From Sulfurovum indicum (GTDB lineage: Bacteria > Campylobacterota > Campylobacteria > Campylobacterales > Sulfurovaceae): a DNA stretch of 64,000 nucleotides. Shown piece by piece: positions 37,182-48,501 of this stretch. Position 1 is the stretch's first letter. Each line of letters opens with the position of its first letter. The notes beneath the pieces were generated by a model that ran no database searches, was not told the origin of the DNA, and worked only from the letters and a program-made list of their open reading frames with translations. The stretch is taken from contig NZ_CP063164.1 in NCBI RefSeq assembly GCF_014931715.1, forward strand, positions 2,046,001 to 2,110,000. Direction: 5' to 3'. Made by a program: the position numbers and the translations under genes.

Positions 37182-38385
37182 ACTGTTCCTCCAGCTCTTT
37201 TTGAAGTACCGATTCCAGCTTGTCTGCCAGTACTTCAATAGTGTAGTATTTCTTGACATACGCTCTGCTTTGTTTACCGATTCTGTTTCTTTCTGCCTGT
37301 GACATACGGTAAACTTTAATCAGGGTATTTTTCAATGCTTCCGCATCATCAGGAAGAACCGTGAATCCGGCATTCGCATCTTTAACCGGATTATTCCTTA
37401 CATTTGTAGCGAATACAATCACCCGTCCTGCTGCCATATAGTCATACAATTTGTTCATACTCATTCCGTATTTGTACAACGGAGAATCTTTCAAGCCAAG
37501 GTACAGTACATCACTTGAATGCAAAATAGTTCCGACTTCCTGTTTGGGTACGCCAGCCTCAAGGGTAATATTTTCAAGCTTTTTCTGTCTTATTATTGCA
37601 TTAAGAGCCTCTTTCTGCGCCCCTTCTCCGACAATGCGGAAGCAAATCTCTTTTTTCTCCTTTAAAAGTTCCGCTGCCAAAATAAACACCTTGAGGTTGT
37701 TCGCAATCCCTATTGCTCCGGTATAGCTGATGACGAACTTCTCTCCTGGTTGTTTCTCTATATAGGGGATATTGGCAATATCCACACCGTTGGAGACCCA
37801 AACCACCTTCTCCTGTGGTACTAACTTTCCAATATGTTCATGAGCATACGGCAGTGTTGTGATGATCCTGTTCGCTTTTTTATAGAGATATTTCTCAAGC
37901 CGTCCAAGCAAGAAAATGAACGGATGCCATTTGGAAACACCCATATCGATCAGAGTTTGCGGCCAGATATCACGTACTTCCATGATAAATGGTGTATGAT
38001 ATCGTTTCGATAGTCTATAGGCTGCATATACGGCAAAAAGATGTACAGATGACCCGATGATGATATCCGGCTGTTGCAAATGAAGTGTCGGAATGATACG
38101 CAACACTTTATAGGTATAACTCAACATATTCTTGACTCTTGCCACACCGTTCCCAAAATACGGAGGTGTTTTTATCCAAATGAAATCTACACCGTCAATG
38201 TTTTCCTGAAGGTATTCCTGATCAGCATACTCCTTCATCTCTTTGTATTTAGCATAGTGAAAGCTCGAAGCGATAAGCGTCACACTGTGCCCTCTTCTGA
38301 TAAGTTCTCTGGCAAAGTCATAATGTCTTGTCCCTCCACCCATCCGAGGAGTGAGTGCATGATGATTGAAGATCCAGATATTCAT
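37174..38385 (-). CDS. Glycosyltransferase family 4 (WbuB/PglA-like)
   Basis: 403-aa GT-B fold enzyme starting [25 protein letters not shown], a WbuB-like N-terminus. The donor-site region [18 protein letters not shown] lies near residue 320. It likely adds the second sugar to lipid-linked diNAcBac, the job of PglA in C. jejuni, but the donor is not readable from sequence. Four-base overlap with the next glycosyltransferase gene. Confidence 0.88.
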   Translation of the reverse strand: MNIWIFNHHALTPRMGGGTRHYDFARELIRRGHSVTLIASSFHYAKYKEMKEYADQEYLQENIDGVDFIWIKTPPYFGNGVARVKNMLSYTYKVLRIIPTLHLQQPDIIIGSSVHLFAVYAAYRLSKRYHTPFIMEVRDIWPQTLIDMGVSKWHPFIFLLGRLEKYLYKKANRIITTLPYAHEHIGKLVPQEKVVWVSNGVDIANIPYIEKQPGEKFVISYTGAIGIANNLKVFILAAELLKEKKEICFRIVGEGAQKEALNAIIRQKKLENITLEAGVPKQEVGTILHSSDVLYLGLKDSPLYKYGMSMNKLYDYMAAGRVIVFATNVRNNPVKDANAGFTVLPDDAEALKNTLIKVYRMSQAERNRIGKQSRAYVKKYYTIEVLADKLESVLQKELEEQYA

Positions 38386-39488
38386 ACCAACAACCCTTCA
38401 TAAAGGGTATAGAGTTTTTGCTCTTCGATGCCCCAGTTGTATTTCTCTTTTACCGCTTTTTTACCACTTTCACCCATCTGCTGCGCCTCTTTTGAGTGAG
38501 ACAGGATGTAGGTGATCGCTTCTGCAATCTCTTTGGGATCAAACGGGTCCACACAAAGACCACATGCACTCTCTTCAATGATGCCTCTCCAAAGAGCAAT
38601 ATCCGATGCGATCACAGGAAGTCCTGCCGCCATATATTCAAACATTTTTACAGGGAGTGCGTCTTTATAGTTAATGATGGGATGCAAAATAACAAGCCCT
38701 GCTTTTGAGGTACTCAGGAGCTTTGCGATGTCACTGCGTCCCAAAAAGCCCAGTTCATTGACCTTACCCCATCCTGCGTAATGCTTTACCTCCTTTTCAG
38801 TCTCCGGCTCACTGAACACTCCCGCAAGGTCCAGCATGATACCCTCTGTAAACTCCAGCGCTTTGACGATCTCTTTAATCCCCCGTATTTTGGCAATGCC
38901 ACCGACATAACAGACAGCATCCTTTTTTTCCTGCCATGCTACTGCTTTTCCAAACTCTTGCAAAATCGGAAAATTATTAATATCTATACTGTTAGGATTG
39001 ATATGGAGAAACTTGTCACGAATATACGGTGTTGCTGCAACAATGGCATCAAACTTTCTGCACACATGTTTTTCATATACTTCTACTGCTTTGGAAAGGA
39101 CCATAAGCAGAAAGCTGTTCAGGTAGGGTTTACCCAATATCTGCTTTGGTAGATCTTCGTGAGCATCGAATATTACTATTTTCCCCAGTCTTTTAAGCTT
39201 TAATCCTATGGGTATCAGCTCTGGGTCATGCAGGTGGTAAATATCACTATCTAACTCAAATGCTTTTTGAAAAACCTGTTTAGTAGTTTTAAATATACGA
39301 TTCACTCGCCCTTGTAGTCTTCCTACATCATAGATAGTTATACCATTTTTGAACTCATCGCCTTTACCGTCGGCTACGATCAGGCTGACCTCATAATGAT
39401 CTTTCTTTGCTAAAGAGCTACACATTTTAACAAAAATACGTGTATCGTAACGGGGGTGTGCAGAGGTGAGATGGGTGATCTTTTTCAT
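38382..39488 (-). CDS. Glycosyltransferase family 4
   Basis: 368-aa GT-B enzyme starting [23 protein letters not shown]. The C-terminal donor motif [24 protein letters not shown] contains the E-x7-E-like pattern of GT4 enzymes. It would extend the N-glycan precursor in the cytoplasm. Specificity unknown. ATGA overlaps with both neighbours. Confidence 0.88.
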   Translation of the reverse strand: MKKITHLTSAHPRYDTRIFVKMCSSLAKKDHYEVSLIVADGKGDEFKNGITIYDVGRLQGRVNRIFKTTKQVFQKAFELDSDIYHLHDPELIPIGLKLKRLGKIVIFDAHEDLPKQILGKPYLNSFLLMVLSKAVEVYEKHVCRKFDAIVAATPYIRDKFLHINPNSIDINNFPILQEFGKAVAWQEKKDAVCYVGGIAKIRGIKEIVKALEFTEGIMLDLAGVFSEPETEKEVKHYAGWGKVNELGFLGRSDIAKLLSTSKAGLVILHPIINYKDALPVKMFEYMAAGLPVIASDIALWRGIIEESACGLCVDPFDPKEIAEAITYILSHSKEAQQMGESGKKAVKEKYNWGIEEQKLYTLYEGLLV

Positions 39489-40603
39489 ACAGGTTTTCCT
39501 TCAAAAACGGTTCTCCAAGCATCTATATTTTCACACCAGGCTGAAAGACTGGCAATGATCTTTCTGTTGACCTCAGTCCGGGCTCGCAGCGTATCCAGCT
39601 GCTGTACAGCAAAACTCAGCCGATCTGTCAATGCATCCAGTCTGTCTGTCTTTAGGTAGAACACTCCTGCATCATCAAAAGTTCTATATGGAAGCCATGA
39701 TCCTGCAATGACAACATTGTTCGCATACAGAAACTCCTGCATACTCCCTGAAAAACTGTCCGTTTCAAGTACATTGATCATAATATCTGATGCCAGTTTA
39801 ACATAAGCATTATCATCTCCATATAAAAAGGCTTCCAATACTACAAAGTCAAATTTGACACTAGCAAGTTTTTTAATGACCTCTCTTTTATATACATCAT
39901 CACCGTAGGTAAGCGGAAAAACAAACTGACACTTTTTCTTTACATCACTCTCAAGTTGTTCGATCACCTTTATCATTTTAAAATGCTGTTGCGCTGAAGT
40001 GGCATTGTATCCGCAGGTAACGATGATCTTTCCGGTATCGTAACCAAGCTTCATGCGCATACTCTCCCGGTCAATATCACGCTTTTTATCTATGTACTCA
40101 AGTGTCTTCAGACCAAACCTACATATATGGCTTTTTTCAGAAAAGTCCTGATAGAAGTCTACAAACGCTTCCTTTGTCATTTCGTTGGTAAAGGTAACGG
40201 CATCGGCTCTCTGGTAGATCGGTCTCAATTTATTTCGAATCTGTACAGATGCCCTGTAAAAATCACTTCCGTAGGTGCTGATGACCAGTTTTGTCCGTAT
40301 ATGGCTGAAATATGGCATGAGCCAACGGTAATACCAACGATTGTAGTGAATGTTGACCACATCATAATCACCCCTTTTGATCACTTCCCATATAAAATAG
40401 AGACGAAAAAACATACTCGCTTTGGGCAGCTTTTTAAAAGATGCGAACTTCTTTGCCACGCTCTCATCCTGCTCTTCTTTTGTAAAGAGGTATAAATGTT
40501 CGAAATCCAAAAGTGTTACCTCGTCTCCACACCTTTCAAGTTCGTATTTCAACTCTTTGCCAAAGACAAGGGAACTGTTCGCAATTATCAGTATCTTCAT
40601 CAT
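39485..40603 (-). CDS. Putative glycosyltransferase of pgl locus
   Basis: 372 aa from an ATG that overlaps the flippase stop (TGATG). N-terminal Rossmann-like [19 protein letters not shown] and a GT-type [19 protein letters not shown] segment near residue 275 suggest a GT-B enzyme, but the sequence is more divergent than the two downstream glycosyltransferases. Third sugar-transfer step inferred from position. Confidence 0.7.
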   Translation of the reverse strand: MMKILIIANSSLVFGKELKYELERCGDEVTLLDFEHLYLFTKEEQDESVAKKFASFKKLPKASMFFRLYFIWEVIKRGDYDVVNIHYNRWYYRWLMPYFSHIRTKLVISTYGSDFYRASVQIRNKLRPIYQRADAVTFTNEMTKEAFVDFYQDFSEKSHICRFGLKTLEYIDKKRDIDRESMRMKLGYDTGKIIVTCGYNATSAQQHFKMIKVIEQLESDVKKKCQFVFPLTYGDDVYKREVIKKLASVKFDFVVLEAFLYGDDNAYVKLASDIMINVLETDSFSGSMQEFLYANNVVIAGSWLPYRTFDDAGVFYLKTDRLDALTDRLSFAVQQLDTLRARTEVNRKIIASLSAWCENIDAWRTVFEGKPV

Positions 40604-41859
40604 CAACTCTTCAGGGATCTGAGCATCCAGTTCAGATTATATAGTAACACTGCGCTGTTGATAACAGACAAAGCTGCCAACGCACTGTACACTTCTCCTT
40701 GTATGGAAAAATAGTAAAGAACGCTGCTCAAGAGTGCCACATGCACAAAAGAGACCAGAAATGCTTTCTTCTGTGCTCCTACCAGGTTCGGAATGAATGC
40801 TATGGTTGACACAAGGACATTCAGAAAAAGAAATGGTGCAAGTATTTGCGTATACTGTCCGGCCTCTCTCCATGTCTCTCCGAACAACACACTGAAAACA
40901 GATGGAGCAAACAGCAGAATAACAAGAAATAGTAGTAAGACTTTTTTTCCTAGGGAGAAAAGCATCTTCATGGTAAAAAGGTAAGCATTCTCTTTTTTAT
41001 GATACAGTGCTACGACCTGCTGGCTGTACACTTTTGCCGTCGCTCCCGCAAGAATCATCAGGGGCGTGAACACGATCATGAGAGAAAAGGAGTAGTACCC
41101 AACTACAGTACTCCCGAAAAACGGGGTAAAGAGATAGACCGGAAGATTGGAAGAGAGCGTAGAAAACAAGGCATGTGGTAAATTAAACTGCGGAAAACCC
41201 TTATATCTCTTTGCCAATGAAAACATTTTCAATCTGGAAACTTCATGAAAAAAGTTTTTCGTTGAGAAAATGTTTTTAGCCAATTTCACATTGGCACTCA
41301 ACTGTGCTACAATCTGCCCGCTTATCAGTCCTGAAGCTCCTGATTTTGCAAACCCCATACCAAGCTGTATGGTTGCCAGTACAATCGCTTTGACGATCGA
41401 CGCCTGAGCAATATCCCGATAATTCTTTTGCCGATTGTTAAACACACTCAGTTGATTGAATAATCCGACCACAAACACAGTCAATGGAATAAAATAAAGC
41501 CAGAAAGCCATCTGCTCGCTGTTAAACAAATGAACGATCCATTCACCGAAAATAATAATAATGAGCAACAGGCATAGAGAAAACGCAAGGTTGATCAAAA
41601 AAGAGAGTACCAGAACATTCATTACATCACTCGTTTTTTTAGGTAGCAGTAAAGCCATCTCATATCGCCCTGATGAGATCGTACTGAAGATACCTACAAC
41701 CGCAACAAACAGTGCGAAAATCCCAAAATCCTCCGGTGTATACAGTCTTGTCAAAACGGGGCTGATGGCAAGAGGAATTGCCTGTGCAATAGTTGTTCCC
41801 GTCATCAGGGTCAATACATTACGAGAGAACTCCGATTTCGGTTTCAACCTGTGCAACAA
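40603..41859 (-). CDS. Wzx-type oligosaccharide flippase
   Basis: 418-aa polytopic MOP-superfamily protein, with about 12 hydrophobic spans and the family N-terminus GTTIAQAIPLAISPVLTRLYTPEDFGIFAL. It should flip the undecaprenyl-linked glycan to the periplasm for PglB. Campylobacter uses the ABC transporter PglK for this, and none is present in this locus. The start is a TTG, chosen because a perfect AAGGAG lies 6 bases before it and it directly follows the aminotransferase TAA. Confidence 0.88.
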   Translation of the reverse strand: MLHRLKPKSEFSRNVLTLMTGTTIAQAIPLAISPVLTRLYTPEDFGIFALFVAVVGIFSTISSGRYEMALLLPKKTSDVMNVLVLSFLINLAFSLCLLLIIIIFGEWIVHLFNSEQMAFWLYFIPLTVFVVGLFNQLSVFNNRQKNYRDIAQASIVKAIVLATIQLGMGFAKSGASGLISGQIVAQLSANVKLAKNIFSTKNFFHEVSRLKMFSLAKRYKGFPQFNLPHALFSTLSSNLPVYLFTPFFGSTVVGYYSFSLMIVFTPLMILAGATAKVYSQQVVALYHKKENAYLFTMKMLFSLGKKVLLLFLVILLFAPSVFSVLFGETWREAGQYTQILAPFLFLNVLVSTIAFIPNLVGAQKKAFLVSFVHVALLSSVLYYFSIQGEVYSALAALSVINSAVLLYNLNWMLRSLKS

Positions 41860-42945
41860 TTATAACTCCTTGACGATATATGCTACCTCATCATCCCTCA
41901 CATAAGGATTCATCGGTAACGATATAATCTCTTTGCTCACCTGTTCCGCCACAGGAAAGTCTCCCTCTTCTCCGCCAAGATATGCGAAACACTCTTGCAA
42001 ATGCAGAGGCATTGGATAGTGTACCGCCGTTGGAATGCCAGCCTCTTTTAATCCGGCTTGTACTTCATCTCTGTTTTTTACCCTAACACTATACTGAGCA
42101 AATACCGAGGTAGTATTTGCATCTATAAACGGCAACATCAAATCTTTTTCCTGAAGTGCTTGCGTATATTTCCGAGCTACTTCCTGACGCTTTTTGAGAT
42201 CTTCAGCATAATACTTCAGCTTTACATTGAGCACAGCACACTGGATGGTATCCATTCTGGCTCCAAGCCCAATGTATTTGTGATGATAGCGTTTGTTCTG
42301 CCCATGCACACGAAGCATACGCATCTTTTCAGCCAGCTCCCCATCATTGGTCAATACTGCACCGCCGTCACCGAAACATCCCAGTGGTTTGGCAGGGAAA
42401 AAACTGGTGGTATATATATCACAGTGGTGCACTTCGGCTTTCCCTTTGTAGGTGGCACCGAAAGACTGGGCCCCGTCGATGATAACTTTCAGATCATGTT
42501 TCTTCGCAATTGTTCGGATCGCATCCATATCAGCTGGTTGCCCATAAAGACTTACAGGGATAATAGCTTTTGTTTTAGGAGTAATTTTTTCTTCTATCTT
42601 GGATACATTTATGTTATAACTCTTCTCATCAATATCTACAAAGACAGGCTTTGCACCTAAGAGTGCTATAGTTTCGGCTGTTGCTATAAATGTAAATGGA
42701 GTAGTGATGATCTCATCGCCGGGTTTTATATTTAGTGCCATCATAGCAAGAAGTAGGGCGTCTGTTCCACTAGAGCAGGTGATTACATGTTTTGCACCTG
42801 TAAAGTTTTGAAGGTTCTCCTCTAGTTTATATACCTCTTCTCCCATAATATAATTAGATTTATCCAATACATTATGAATTGCACTGTCTATCTCATTTTT
42901 ATAAAGCTGATATTGATATTGTAAATTCGCAAAGTCTATTTTCAT
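41860..42945 (-). CDS. DegT-family aminotransferase, WbpE-like
   Basis: 361-aa PLP enzyme. Catalytic Lys in [19 protein letters not shown] and [13 protein letters not shown] mark the family; the start [15 protein letters not shown] resembles WbpE. In Pseudomonas, WbpE aminates C3 of UDP-3-keto-GlcNAcA. With the neighbouring WbpD-like and WbpB-like genes it points to a 2,3-diacetamido-uronic acid. Four-base overlap with the acetyltransferase. Confidence 0.88.
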   Translation of the reverse strand: MKIDFANLQYQYQLYKNEIDSAIHNVLDKSNYIMGEEVYKLEENLQNFTGAKHVITCSSGTDALLLAMMALNIKPGDEIITTPFTFIATAETIALLGAKPVFVDIDEKSYNINVSKIEEKITPKTKAIIPVSLYGQPADMDAIRTIAKKHDLKVIIDGAQSFGATYKGKAEVHHCDIYTTSFFPAKPLGCFGDGGAVLTNDGELAEKMRMLRVHGQNKRYHHKYIGLGARMDTIQCAVLNVKLKYYAEDLKKRQEVARKYTQALQEKDLMLPFIDANTTSVFAQYSVRVKNRDEVQAGLKEAGIPTAVHYPMPLHLQECFAYLGGEEGDFPVAEQVSKEIISLPMNPYVRDDEVAYIVKEL

Positions 42946-43511
42946 TTCTTTATTACCTTAAGATTCTCATCTATTAATTCATACGTTGCAAACTCATCTT
43001 CTGCTTTATTGTCTCTAAACTCTAAAGTATTCCCAGATATTCCTACCCAACCAATCTGACGAGCAGGGACTCCTACCATAAGAGCATAAGGGGAGACATC
43101 TTTTGTTATAACTGCACCACTTCCAATGAGTGCATACTCTCCAATAGTAACTCCACATACAATCGTGGCATTTGCCCCAATACTACACCCCTTCTTAAGC
43201 AGTGTCTTTTTAAACTCTTCTTTTCTCTGGATGAAGGCTCTGGGATTGATGACATTGGTAAAGACCATAGAGGGACCGAGGAATACATCATCCTCTATCT
43301 CTACACCTTCATAGACGGAAACATTGTTCTGCACCTTGACCCCATTGCCGACCCTGACTCTAGGACCAACAACACAGTTCTGTCCAAATGAACAGTTCTC
43401 TCCGATTGAAGTATGGGATAAAATATGACAAAAATGCCAGATCTTGGTATTGCATCCTATTTGAACATTCTCATCTACAAAGGAGGATTCGTGTACAAAA
43501 TACCTAGACAT
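42942..43511 (-). CDS. Hexapeptide N-acetyltransferase, WbpD-like
   Basis: 189 aa from ATG ([19 protein letters not shown]), overlapping the upstream stop as TGATG. Hexapeptide repeats run through most of the length ([32 protein letters not shown]), and the WbpD-type His and Asn residues are present. It would acetylate the 3-amino group placed by the WbpE-like enzyme. Confidence 0.88.
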   Translation of the reverse strand: MSRYFVHESSFVDENVQIGCNTKIWHFCHILSHTSIGENCSFGQNCVVGPRVRVGNGVKVQNNVSVYEGVEIEDDVFLGPSMVFTNVINPRAFIQRKEEFKKTLLKKGCSIGANATIVCGVTIGEYALIGSGAVITKDVSPYALMVGVPARQIGWVGISGNTLEFRDNKAEDEFATYELIDENLKVIKK

Positions 43512-44473
43512 CAAATGATCACCTTTTTACAGAAAGGATGATACTCTCCTTTCAACCCTACCGCCTCCAGATTTCTGATGGTAGAAACGGTATTGATCGA
43601 GGGGTAGGCTTCATCAAGCCCAAATCCGTTACCTTTAAGTATCTCTTCGTAGCTTCTGGTATGCAGATCTGCAAATCCTCCAGAGAACTCCAACTCTTCC
43701 CCATCCACAGCGATGGAGCGGTAGGTTCTCTGTCCCTGTGCTTTGATCTCATCAGGTATATAGTCATAATTGACCGAAAGGAACCAGCGTACATTGGCAT
43801 GTTTGAGTTTGAAGGTTCCAGCATTGCAGTCAGGGGTCTTTACATTGACAATGTTCTCTTCAACCTCTCCGAAAATCCAGCAGAGCATGTCATAAAAGTG
43901 CACACCAATATTAGAAGCAATACCACCTGATTTGTCTTCATCACCTTTCCATGAAATAAAGTACCACTTACCCCGACTGGTCAGATATGTCAGATCAATC
44001 TCATAGACCTTGCCGGGGTCTTCTTCCAGTTCTTTTTGCACCTTCTCTTTCAATGCAATGATCGAAGGATGCAGTCTAAGCTGCAAAATATTGTAGACTC
44101 TATGCCCGGTCTCCTCCTCGATGATCTTTAACTGGTCAATATTCCACGGGTTAAGCACCAAAGGTTTTTCACATATGGCATCTGCGCCGCTTTTTAAAGC
44201 GAAACGGATGTGCGAATCATGCAGATAGTTGGGAGAACAGATAGAAACATAATCTATCTTATTCCCAGTATCTCTTCGCCACTTGTCCACGAACCTGTCA
44301 AAACGTTCAAACTCTACAAAAAAGTTCGCCTCGGGGAAATAACTGTCGATAATACCGACACTATCACACTTGTCCAATGCTGCTACAAGGCTGTTCCCCG
44401 TCTCTTTGATCGCTTTCATGTGTCGTGGAGCAATATAACCTGCTGCTCCTATCAGTGCAAAATTCTTACGCAT
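43511..44473 (-). CDS. Gfo/Idh/MocA oxidoreductase, WbpB-like
   Basis: 320-aa NAD-dependent dehydrogenase. N-terminal Rossmann [31 protein letters not shown] and the [14 protein letters not shown] His motif are typical of WbpB, which oxidises UDP-GlcNAcA at C3. The partner WbpA (UDP-GlcNAc 6-dehydrogenase) is not in the window. The start overlaps the stop of the upstream multihaem cytochrome (TAATG). Confidence 0.9.
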   Translation of the reverse strand: MRKNFALIGAAGYIAPRHMKAIKETGNSLVAALDKCDSVGIIDSYFPEANFFVEFERFDRFVDKWRRDTGNKIDYVSICSPNYLHDSHIRFALKSGADAICEKPLVLNPWNIDQLKIIEEETGHRVYNILQLRLHPSIIALKEKVQKELEEDPGKVYEIDLTYLTSRGKWYFISWKGDEDKSGGIASNIGVHFYDMLCWIFGEVEENIVNVKTPDCNAGTFKLKHANVRWFLSVNYDYIPDEIKAQGQRTYRSIAVDGEELEFSGGFADLHTRSYEEILKGNGFGLDEAYPSINTVSTIRNLEAVGLKGEYHPFCKKVII

Positions 44474-46869
44474 TACTTTTTTCTCCTCCTTCTCATGAGC
44501 CAGTAGACAAAACCTCCACCAAACAATAATCCACCAAGAACCTGCACCCAGGCACTCAGTAAAATACTCTTGTTGACAAGTGTTTTGTGCATACTGTTGT
44601 CGATCTTGACACCAGCATATTTGGCCGTGTGTACAAGTAGCGAGACAGCAAGGTCTTCACTTGGCATCTCTTTATGGCACGCCAGACAGGTCCCGCGTCT
44701 GTCAAGCCTGCTGCGTGTTTCGTTGTCAAGTGCCTGGGAGAGTTTCCAGTGGTTGCCTACTGTTTGCAGTTGTGTACCGTTCTCGTCAAGCAGAGATGAG
44801 TAGTCGTGATTTAAGTTCGGTATGGCAGGGATCTGCTCATCAACTTGCTTTGGCAGTACTTTCTGGTCTGCGGTCATCAGGTCGACAATGGTCGTTTTAC
44901 GCTGGTCGGCAAAATATTTTCCACTGTTTATCCCATACCCCAACGCTTTGGGTGAGTTGTGACAACTCTCACAGCTTCTGGACTTCTTGCTAACCGTATG
45001 AGGATGTACCGGTGACATTGTGATGGAGTTGACACCCTCTTTTGGAGTCTTGATACCTTTGCCCTGTTCGACCCCTTTGAGCTTCCATATGTGGTTTTGC
45101 AAGAGTGCATTTCCGTCTTTGCCGATCACCGTCAAGGTTACCTGACATCCCGGGATGGTCGGGGAGATACGTCCCTCCCCGTTCTGGCTCAATGCCGGAT
45201 CTTCCCAACGCAGGTAGCTTCGTGTCTCGGTTACTTTCCCGTCAACCAAAAACTCCTTCAAACTCTCAACCTCTCCTGTCTTTCCATTGACATGGTGTTT
45301 GGAGGCAGCCAGGTAGTCGGGGTTTTGTTTTCCTTCAGAGTAGTCCACTTTAACATGACACCCATAACACTGCGGTGCCCAAGTGGCATGGCAGGTGTAG
45401 CACTCCATCCTGTCAATATGGGCAGCTATCTGATCCATCGCAATAAGCCCTTCTTCGGAGATCTTCTTCTGCTCCTTGAGCAGCTTAAGCGGTTTTAGCT
45501 CCACTGTTTTACCTGAGGCCAGATGCATGACCACTTTATTGCCTTTCCTAACAGCTTTTGTCAGCGGGTTGCCTCTTGCTGAAAGCAGGAAGCCGTCACC
45601 TGTATCTTTTGTAATATCTCCCTGCCTCAGATACTCTGCCAGTGTTTTGGTTGTCCCTCTGGCTTTACCCTTTTTTGGTTTGGTATCAAACTCATCGGAG
45701 TAACCAAGCGGCAGTTCCCATGGATACTTTGTTGTTGTCCCGTGACAATCCTGACACTCTATCTCCACTGCTCCGAGGTTGGCACCTCTGAAGAAACCGT
45801 CACCATGCATATCGTTGGAGGTATGACAGTCCTGACAGAGCATCCCTTTGGTATAGTGGATATCTTCAGTCAGATGCAGATAACGCTTGGTATGCAGTTT
45901 GGGCTGTCCATTGCCCTGGGCATCGAAAGTTGCCTGATACTCCGTCTCCATCAATCCTTGATAGCTCACCCCGATACGCTTTCCCCTGTTGTGGCATGTT
46001 GTACAGGTCTCTACCGGAATACCGGTATAATTAATATCATGTACCTGCACCTTGACCTTGCTGGAGGATTGGATAGCATGTACCAGCATATGTCCATCCT
46101 CTTTTTTGGAAACAGTTGGGTCTCCCCCCTCATACAATCCGGCATTGGAATAAGGAATATGGCAGGAAGAACATCCAATCCCACGGTAGTCTCCTCTGCG
46201 TTTACGCCCTTTCCCTCCGGTATGGCATCGCAAACACTCCTGCCTGAGATAGGTATAGACCGAGAGAGAGGGATCTTTCTCTACTTCGTCTGCTGTCGGT
46301 GCCCTGGGCAGCTCTTTGGTCTCTTCAGAGAACCCTTGCGGTTCAAGCTTCGCCAGTTGTTCCATATACTTTTTATAAGCCTCTATTCCCAGACGCTCAT
46401 GCAGCTGGGGAGACTTTCCTCCGAAATTGGTGAACATATGGTTGTAACCGTCCTTGGCACCAAAACCCCAAAGTGCACCGTGTATCTTTCCCTGTTCTGT
46501 CGCCATCAGATTGTTCTCCTGGGCAGCAACCTGCTTCTCATGGCACATACCGCAGGTGTGTTCATTGATCCAGGGACTTCCCGGATAGGGATAGAAAGCT
46601 TTTGGCCCCTTGTGATTCTTAAAATACGGTAAAGTACCGCTGTGGGCATGATCTTTGTCAGGAGAATCCGGATTTCCTCCGTGACAAACTACACAGTCAT
46701 TCCCCCGGACACCAGCTTTTTGGGCAACCTTAAAGATCTCCTGCATCATCTTGGACTGGTGGTCCCTTATGGGCTCTATGCCCTGATGACACTCCAGACA
46801 ACTGTTCCTAGCCTCTGAAAAAAGCAGCGTACCTGCCAATATAAAAAGAAAAAGCATTTTTTGCAACAT
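44473..46869 (-). CDS. Dodecahaem cytochrome c, membrane-anchored
   Basis: 798 aa, with a signal peptide (MLQKMLFLFILAGTLLFSEA) and twelve CxxCH haem sites starting at residues 24, 59, 106, 212, 233, 289, 345, 372, 490, 501, 633 and 728. A C-terminal hydrophobic helix (about 770-791) followed by RRRRKK anchors it with the haem domain outside. Two N-glycosylation sequons are present: DINYT (N280) and DENGT (N697). It is the first gene of the pgl operon, coupled by a 1-base overlap. Electron donor and acceptor are unknown; sulfur or nitrogen compound respiration is plausible. Confidence 0.9.
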   Translation of the reverse strand: MLQKMLFLFILAGTLLFSEARNSCLECHQGIEPIRDHQSKMMQEIFKVAQKAGVRGNDCVVCHGGNPDSPDKDHAHSGTLPYFKNHKGPKAFYPYPGSPWINEHTCGMCHEKQVAAQENNLMATEQGKIHGALWGFGAKDGYNHMFTNFGGKSPQLHERLGIEAYKKYMEQLAKLEPQGFSEETKELPRAPTADEVEKDPSLSVYTYLRQECLRCHTGGKGRKRRGDYRGIGCSSCHIPYSNAGLYEGGDPTVSKKEDGHMLVHAIQSSSKVKVQVHDINYTGIPVETCTTCHNRGKRIGVSYQGLMETEYQATFDAQGNGQPKLHTKRYLHLTEDIHYTKGMLCQDCHTSNDMHGDGFFRGANLGAVEIECQDCHGTTTKYPWELPLGYSDEFDTKPKKGKARGTTKTLAEYLRQGDITKDTGDGFLLSARGNPLTKAVRKGNKVVMHLASGKTVELKPLKLLKEQKKISEEGLIAMDQIAAHIDRMECYTCHATWAPQCYGCHVKVDYSEGKQNPDYLAASKHHVNGKTGEVESLKEFLVDGKVTETRSYLRWEDPALSQNGEGRISPTIPGCQVTLTVIGKDGNALLQNHIWKLKGVEQGKGIKTPKEGVNSITMSPVHPHTVSKKSRSCESCHNSPKALGYGINSGKYFADQRKTTIVDLMTADQKVLPKQVDEQIPAIPNLNHDYSSLLDENGTQLQTVGNHWKLSQALDNETRSRLDRRGTCLACHKEMPSEDLAVSLLVHTAKYAGVKIDNSMHKTLVNKSILLSAWVQVLGGLLFGGGFVYWLMRRRRKK

Positions 46870-46897
46870 ACTACAAACCTTACAATATTAAAAAATT

Positions 46898-46939
46898 ATT
46901 ATATCCAAAACCTAACTCTATCCATCCTTATGCTATAAT
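46898..46939. promoter_or_regulatory. Divergent promoters, cytochrome/pgl and surA-like
   Basis: A minus-strand TATAAT at 46898-46903 lies 29 bp before the cytochrome start. A plus-strand TGC-TATAAT (extended -10) at 46934-46939 lies 33 bp before the SurA-like gene. Neither has a clear -35. Confidence 0.55.
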
Positions 46940-46972
46940 TTTTGAAATTTACACGACAATTGGAACTTTTAC

Positions 46973-47791
46973 ATGAAAAAATCAATACTTTTTGCCTTTA
47001 TGCTGCTGATCTCCTTCAGTCATGCCAGAATGGTTGATGCGATCGCGATGATCGTCGAAGGTGAACCGGTCACAACCGCTGAAATACGTGCAGTACAGTC
47101 CCAGGCAGGTATTTCCAGGCAGAAGGCAATCGATCTGCTTATCCAGGACCGGCTGCAAAAAGCTGCGATGAAAGAGATTGTTGTCCCAGAGAGCGATATC
47201 GATCGTGAGATCTCCAGAATTGCACAACAAAACGGTCTTACAATATCTAAAATGCAGAAAATTCTGAAACAACAGGGAACATCATGGAGCAAGTACCGGG
47301 AAAGCATTCGTAATCTACTGAAAAAAAGAGTCTTTTTCCGGGAAAAGGTCGCCCAAAACATTCCGACCCCAAGCAAAGACGAGCTCAAACTCTTTTATGA
47401 AAATCACAAATCGGAGTTCAAGATCCCTTCTGTCATCAATGTTACCGAGTATTCCGCACCCACAGAAAAGAAAATAAAACAGTTTCTAAAAGACAGGAAT
47501 ACCAAAGGGGTCCGAAGCAAAAAGATGGCCAAGCATACCAAAAATATGAATCCGGCACTTATGGGAATGCTGCTGCAGACACCTGAAGGGAAGTTCACGA
47601 CACCGATCAATGCCGGTGACAGATATGTGGTCTACAGGGTCCGTTCCAAACAGGGCAGAGTACAAATGCCGTTCGAATCTGCACGTTCCGCCGTTACAGC
47701 ACGCTGGAGACAGCAGCAGCAGGAACAGGCACTTAAAGACTATTTCAAAAAGATGAAAACTGAAGCCAATATTCAGATCATCCGCCGATAA
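46973..47791 (+). CDS. SurA-like periplasmic chaperone/peptidyl-prolyl isomerase
   Basis: 272 aa with signal peptide ([18 protein letters not shown]) and a SurA N-domain ([42 protein letters not shown]). A short parvulin-like C-terminal region follows ([15 protein letters not shown]...). Family members fold outer-membrane proteins; Campylobacter PEB4 is comparable. The isomerase part looks degenerate, so chaperone activity is more likely than catalysis. Confidence 0.82.
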   Translation: MKKSILFAFMLLISFSHARMVDAIAMIVEGEPVTTAEIRAVQSQAGISRQKAIDLLIQDRLQKAAMKEIVVPESDIDREISRIAQQNGLTISKMQKILKQQGTSWSKYRESIRNLLKKRVFFREKVAQNIPTPSKDELKLFYENHKSEFKIPSVINVTEYSAPTEKKIKQFLKDRNTKGVRSKKMAKHTKNMNPALMGMLLQTPEGKFTTPINAGDRYVVYRVRSKQGRVQMPFESARSAVTARWRQQQQEQALKDYFKKMKTEANIQIIRR

Positions 47792-47801
47792 AAGAGGAAA
47801 T

Positions 47802-48368
47802 ATGGGTTTAAAATCAGATAAATGGATACGTGAAAAGTCACTTAATGAAGCAATGATCACCCCTTTTTGCGAAGGACTTGTCGGAGAGGGTGTAGTCAGC
47901 TACGGGCTGAGCTCTTACGGATATGATATCCGGGTAAGTGACGAGTTCAAGATCTTTACCAATATCAATGCCGAAGTAGTAGACCCCAAAGACTTCAGTG
48001 AGAACAATGTCGTCGATTTCAAAGGGGATATCTGTATTGTTCCGCCAAACTCTTTTGCACTGGCACGGACAATAGAGTATTTCAAAATGCCTCGAGATAC
48101 CCTGGCTGTCTGTCTGGGGAAAAGCACCTATGCCCGCTGTGGAATCATCGTTAATGTCACACCGTTTGAGCCGGGCTTTGAAGGGCACATTACCATCGAA
48201 ATCTCCAACACCACCCCACTTCCTGCAAAGATCTATGCCAATGAGGGGATTGCCCAGGTACTCTTTTTGCAGGGAGATGAACAGTGTGAGACAACCTACT
48301 CCGACCGTAAAGGAAAGTATCAGGCACAGACTGGTATCACCCTTCCGAGAATCTTGAAAAAAAGCTAA
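47802..48368 (+). CDS. dcd: dCTP deaminase
   Basis: 188-aa enzyme giving dUTP for thymidylate synthesis. Family motifs seen are [17 protein letters not shown], the active-site [11 protein letters not shown](I)[17 protein letters not shown] and the C-terminal [11 protein letters not shown]. It lies 10 bases after the SurA-like gene and ends in a strong hairpin. Confidence 0.97.
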   Translation: MGLKSDKWIREKSLNEAMITPFCEGLVGEGVVSYGLSSYGYDIRVSDEFKIFTNINAEVVDPKDFSENNVVDFKGDICIVPPNSFALARTIEYFKMPRDTLAVCLGKSTYARCGIIVNVTPFEPGFEGHITIEISNTTPLPAKIYANEGIAQVLFLQGDEQCETTYSDRKGKYQAQTGITLPRILKKS

Positions 48369-48373
48369 TATTT

Positions 48374-48396
48374 TATATGGTACTCTGTACCATATA
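48374..48396 (+). terminator. Hairpin after dcd
   Basis: TATATGGTAC-TCT-GTACCATATA forms a perfect 10-bp stem 5 bases after the dcd stop. T-rich sequence follows after about 15 bases. Probable terminator. Confidence 0.65.
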
Positions 48397-48501
48397 GCTA
48401 CACCTCTCCTCTTTTTTCTCAATAAAAGTGAAATAGACTTATATCCTTTTATTTACTTTTGTGCTACAATGCCAAAAATTTCTTATATAAAGTAAGTATT
48501 G

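Noticed and set aside
37250-37262. TTGACATA match to an operator half-site near 37.25 kb
   Set aside because: Lies inside a glycosyltransferase gene and the other half does not match.
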